From: an uncultured Clostridia bacterium
GTDB taxonomy: Bacteria; Bacillota; Clostridia; Oscillospirales; CAG-272
Direction of reading: 5' to 3'
Assembly: GCA_904501715.1 (NCBI GenBank)
Contig: CAJGCD010000008.1
Span: forward strand, 1 to 34,381
Length of the DNA stretch: 34,381 nt
Under the pieces are notes generated by a model. That model made no database searches. It saw only the letters and a program-made list of their open reading frames with translations, and was not told the DNA's origin. Position numbers and translations under genes: made by a program. Below, in pieces: positions 32,715 to 34,381 of the stretch. Each line of letters starts with the position of its first letter. Positions within the stretch are counted from its first letter, which is position 1.

Positions 32715-33347
32715 TTACTTACCGTTACATATCTGCATTGCCGCCTCGGTATCTCCCGTAAGCATCTTGCAAAGTCCCTCATAGACCTTGGGGTGACATT
32801 CGGATACAAACTGCATATCCTTGGCATCAAAGCTTGAGAGCACCCAGCTCGCAAGATCGTAATCGGGATGAGGCTTTGCGCCGATACCTATCTTTATGCG
32901 CTGATAATCCTGAGAGCCCAGATGCTGCTCTATGCTCCTCAGTCCGTTCTGCCCTCCGTGGCTTCCCTTGCGGCGTACGCGGACGCGCCCCACGTCAAGA
33001 CTGATGTCGTCGGATATTACTATTATATTCTCGGGAGCTATCTTGTAAAACTTAGCTGCGGCACCTACCGCCTCACCCGAGGAATTCATAAAGGTCTGGG
33101 GCTTCATAAGCAGTACTCTTTTTCCCGCTATGCTTGCCTCTCCCACCAGCGCCGAGAATTTAGCTCTGTCGAGTCTGGCGTTACAGCGCCCCGATATGTA
33201 ATCTATCGCCATAAAGCCCGCGTTATGTCTTGTTTTCGCATATTCAGCGCCGGGATTTCCAAGCCCCGCCACGATGTATTCTATATTTCCCTTAGTCTCC
33301 TCGCTTCCCGAGGAGATCTGCTTGAACAGATCAAAAATATTTGCCAT
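32715..33347 (-). CDS. pth: Peptidyl-tRNA hydrolase
   Basis: Pth frees tRNA from peptidyl-tRNAs dropped by ribosomes. The 210-residue enzyme shows GLGNPG (Asn31), TRHNAGF (catalytic His41), MKPQTFMN (Asn88), SDDISLDVGRVRVRRKGSHGGQNGL (Asp113/114 and Asn134) and KIGIGAKP. All catalytic positions are intact. About 20 extra residues (MANIFDLFKQISSGSEETKG) precede the usual start. No internal start has a better ribosome site, so I keep the ATG at 33347, although its own site (AGGT) is weak. It is the first gene of the pth-mfd-foldase unit. In B. subtilis the same gene (spoVC) also precedes mfd, with fin between them; fin is absent here. Confidence 0.96.
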   Translation of the reverse strand: MANIFDLFKQISSGSEETKGNIEYIVAGLGNPGAEYAKTRHNAGFMAIDYISGRCNARLDRAKFSALVGEASIAGKRVLLMKPQTFMNSSGEAVGAAAKFYKIAPENIIVISDDISLDVGRVRVRRKGSHGGQNGLRSIEQHLGSQDYQRIKIGIGAKPHPDYDLASWVLSSFDAKDMQFVSECHPKVYEGLCKMLTGDTEAAMQICNGK

Positions 33348-33382
33348 TCCAGTTACCTATATTCTTCATACTTATCCTAACT

Positions 33383-33411
33383 ATTATATTATACAAATGT
33401 TAAAAAATCAA
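33383..33411 (-). promoter_or_regulatory. SigA-type promoter of pth-mfd
   Basis: On the minus strand TTGATT (33411-33406), a 17-nt spacer and TATAAT (33388-33383) are present, with a second overlapping TATAAT five bases upstream. It lies 36 nt before the pth ATG. Confidence 0.75.
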
Positions 33412-33465
33412 CCAAGTAAAATGCTTTTTTTGCTCGTTCATAAAAAATTTACATATCACCAAGGT

Positions 33466-33483
33466 CTTATTTTTAAAAATAAG
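33466..33483. promoter_or_regulatory. Perfect 18-nt palindrome upstream of ppdK
   Basis: CTTATTTTT and AAAAATAAG meet without a spacer. The centre lies about 45 nt before the expected ppdK transcription start and about 95 nt from the pth start. It could be an operator or an A/T-rich UP element. No known repressor site is recognised. Confidence 0.5.
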
Positions 33484-33504
33484 GTAGTCTTTTTGTGAAA
33501 AATA

Positions 33505-33513
33505 TGGTATAAT
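33505..33513 (+). promoter_or_regulatory. Extended -10 promoter of ppdK
   Basis: TGGTATAAT has an exact -10 (33508-33513) and a TG extended -10. No TTGACA-like box lies at 16-18 nt upstream; the sequence there is TAGTCT. The promoter may need an activator or the adjacent palindrome. Confidence 0.75.
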
Positions 33514-33520
33514 ATACAGC

Positions 33521-33566
33521 GCGCTACGGCGTATAGGGTGTTTTGCGCCCTGAGCACCGCAAGCGC
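33521..33566 (+). promoter_or_regulatory. Stem-loop at the 5' end of the ppdK leader
   Basis: GCGCT (33521-33525) pairs with AGCGC (33562-33566), CGG with CCG (33527-33529 with 33557-33559), and AGGGTG with CGCCCT (33535-33540 with 33546-33551) around a TTTTG loop. The hairpin starts at the predicted 5' end of the mRNA, 41 nt before the ATG. It may stabilise the transcript; no T-run follows, so it is not a terminator. Confidence 0.55.
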
Positions 33567-33606
33567 TTGATCTTGTCAAAATTTATTTATATGGAGGTAT
33601 ATTCCA

Positions 33607-34381
33607 ATGGCAAAGAAATATTGCTATCTCTTCTCCGAAGGTAACGCAAGCATGCGTGAGATCCTCGGCGGTAAGGGAGCTAACCTCGCAGAGATGACCA
33701 ACATCGGTCTTCCTGTTCCCCAGGGCTTCACCATTTCTACTGAGGCCTGCACACAGTACTATGAGGACGGTCGTCAGATCAATGCTGACATCATGGCTGA
33801 AATCATGGAGTACATCACAAAGATGGAGGGCGTTACCGGCAAAAAGTTTGGTGACCTTGAGAACCCCCTTCTCGTTTCCGTTCGTTCCGGCGCACGCGCA
33901 TCCATGCCCGGTATGATGGACACCATCCTTAACCTCGGTCTTAACGAAGAGGTTGTTGAGGTTATGGCTAAGAAGTCCGGAAACGCTCGTTGGGCATACG
34001 ACTGCTACAGAAGATTCATTCAGATGTATTCTGACGTAGTTATGGAAGTTGGTAAGAAGTATTTTGAAGAGCTTATCGACAAGATGAAGGAAGAAAAGGG
34101 CGTTAAGCTTGACGTTGAGCTTACCGCTGACGACCTTAAGGAGCTTGCAAATCAGTTCAAGGCTGAGTACAAGGCTAAGATCGGTCAGGACTTCCCCACC
34201 GATCCCAAGGAGCAGCTTATCGGCGCAGTTAAGGCCGTATTCCGTTCTTGGGACAACCCCCGTGCAAACGTTTACCGTCGTGACAACGACATTCCCTACA
34301 GCTGGGGTACTGCAGTAAACGTACAGGCAATGGCATTCGGTAACATGGGCGAGAACTGTGGTACCGGTGTTGCTTTCACCC
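33607..34381 (+). CDS. ppdK: Pyruvate phosphate dikinase, C-terminus cut by window edge
   Basis: PPDK interconverts pyruvate, ATP and phosphate with phosphoenolpyruvate, AMP and pyrophosphate; in anaerobic Clostridia it usually works in glycolysis or gluconeogenesis. The 258 complete codons seen cover the start of the ATP-grasp nucleotide-binding domain: MAKKYCYLFSEG, GGKGANLAEMTNIGLPVPQGFTI, LLVSVRSGARASMPGMMDTILNLG, FIQMYSDVV and AVFRSWDNPRANVYRR. The full enzyme is about 870-890 residues, so about 70% lies outside. GGAGG lies 9 nt before the ATG. Codon use is strongly biased (GGT, CGT, GTT, CTT), like hup, marking a highly expressed gene. The promoter is of the extended -10 type. Confidence 0.97.
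   Translation, partial: MAKKYCYLFSEGNASMREILGGKGANLAEMTNIGLPVPQGFTISTEACTQYYEDGRQINADIMAEIMEYITKMEGVTGKKFGDLENPLLVSVRSGARASMPGMMDTILNLGLNEEVVEVMAKKSGNARWAYDCYRRFIQMYSDVVMEVGKKYFEELIDKMKEEKGVKLDVELTADDLKELANQFKAEYKAKIGQDFPTDPKEQLIGAVKAVFRSWDNPRANVYRRDNDIPYSWGTAVNVQAMAFGNMGENCGTGVAFT

Noticed and set aside
29114..32854. 54-codon N-terminal extension of mfd
   Set aside because: It overlaps pth in another frame, has no family similarity, and the ATG at 32692 begins the recognisable protein.
1..34381. CRISPR arrays, tRNA or rRNA genes, transposases, phage genes, antisense defence systems
   Set aside because: No regular spacer-repeat pattern, tRNA cloverleaf, rRNA segment or relevant protein motif was seen on either strand.

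Overview
The window is a chromosomal segment from an endospore-forming member of the Bacillota, most likely class Clostridia. This rests on a small acid-soluble spore protein (SASP), the spore-coat and cortex genes yabP and yabQ, a SpoVB-like flippase, a Clostridia-type HemZ, strong AGGAGG ribosome sites and TTGACA/TATAAT promoters. I cannot name the genus. Almost every gene lies on the minus strand; the two exceptions are an 81-residue membrane protein at 23.8 kb and the pyruvate phosphate dikinase gene that runs off the right edge. I see no rRNA, tRNA, CRISPR array, transposase or phage gene.

Right to left, in the direction of most transcription: a divergent promoter region at 33.4-33.6 kb separates ppdK (+) from pth-mfd-prsA (-). 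Below that lies an AT-richer patch (25.5-27.7 kb) with two lipoprotein genes of unknown function, a decayed paralogue fragment and an attenuator-like leader. Next come a TPP riboswitch with the thiamine transporter thiT, the RNase P RNA gene, a lone plus-strand membrane protein, a small conserved gene, nrdR, the SASP gene with unusual flanking hairpins, tyrS, and a pncB operon that ends in a secreted nuclease.

A strong promoter at 17.75 kb starts a long co-directional run: cdaA, a tiny CdaR-like membrane protein, an FAD oxidoreductase, recJ, rel, dtd, hemZ, a uridine-kinase-like gene, a SpoVB-like flippase and mazG. The makers of two nucleotide second messengers, c-di-AMP and (p)ppGpp, therefore sit in one apparent transcription unit. 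A second strong promoter at 4.86 kb drives hup. Past a leaky-looking terminator follow yabO-yabP-yabQ-divIC and then the glycogen genes glgB-glgC.

The layout recalls the Bacillus subtilis order pth-(fin)-mfd-(spoVT)-yabM-mazG-yabO-yabP-yabQ-divIC. Here that order is split by about 21 kb, and hup is inserted between mazG and yabO. Most of the window is housekeeping. The best candidates for something new are the structured non-coding elements (22.46-22.54, 27.64-27.71 and 33.47-33.57 kb), the long-range antiterminator possibility in the thiT leader, the CdaR-like mini-protein, the internally repeated lipoprotein and the 81-residue membrane protein.
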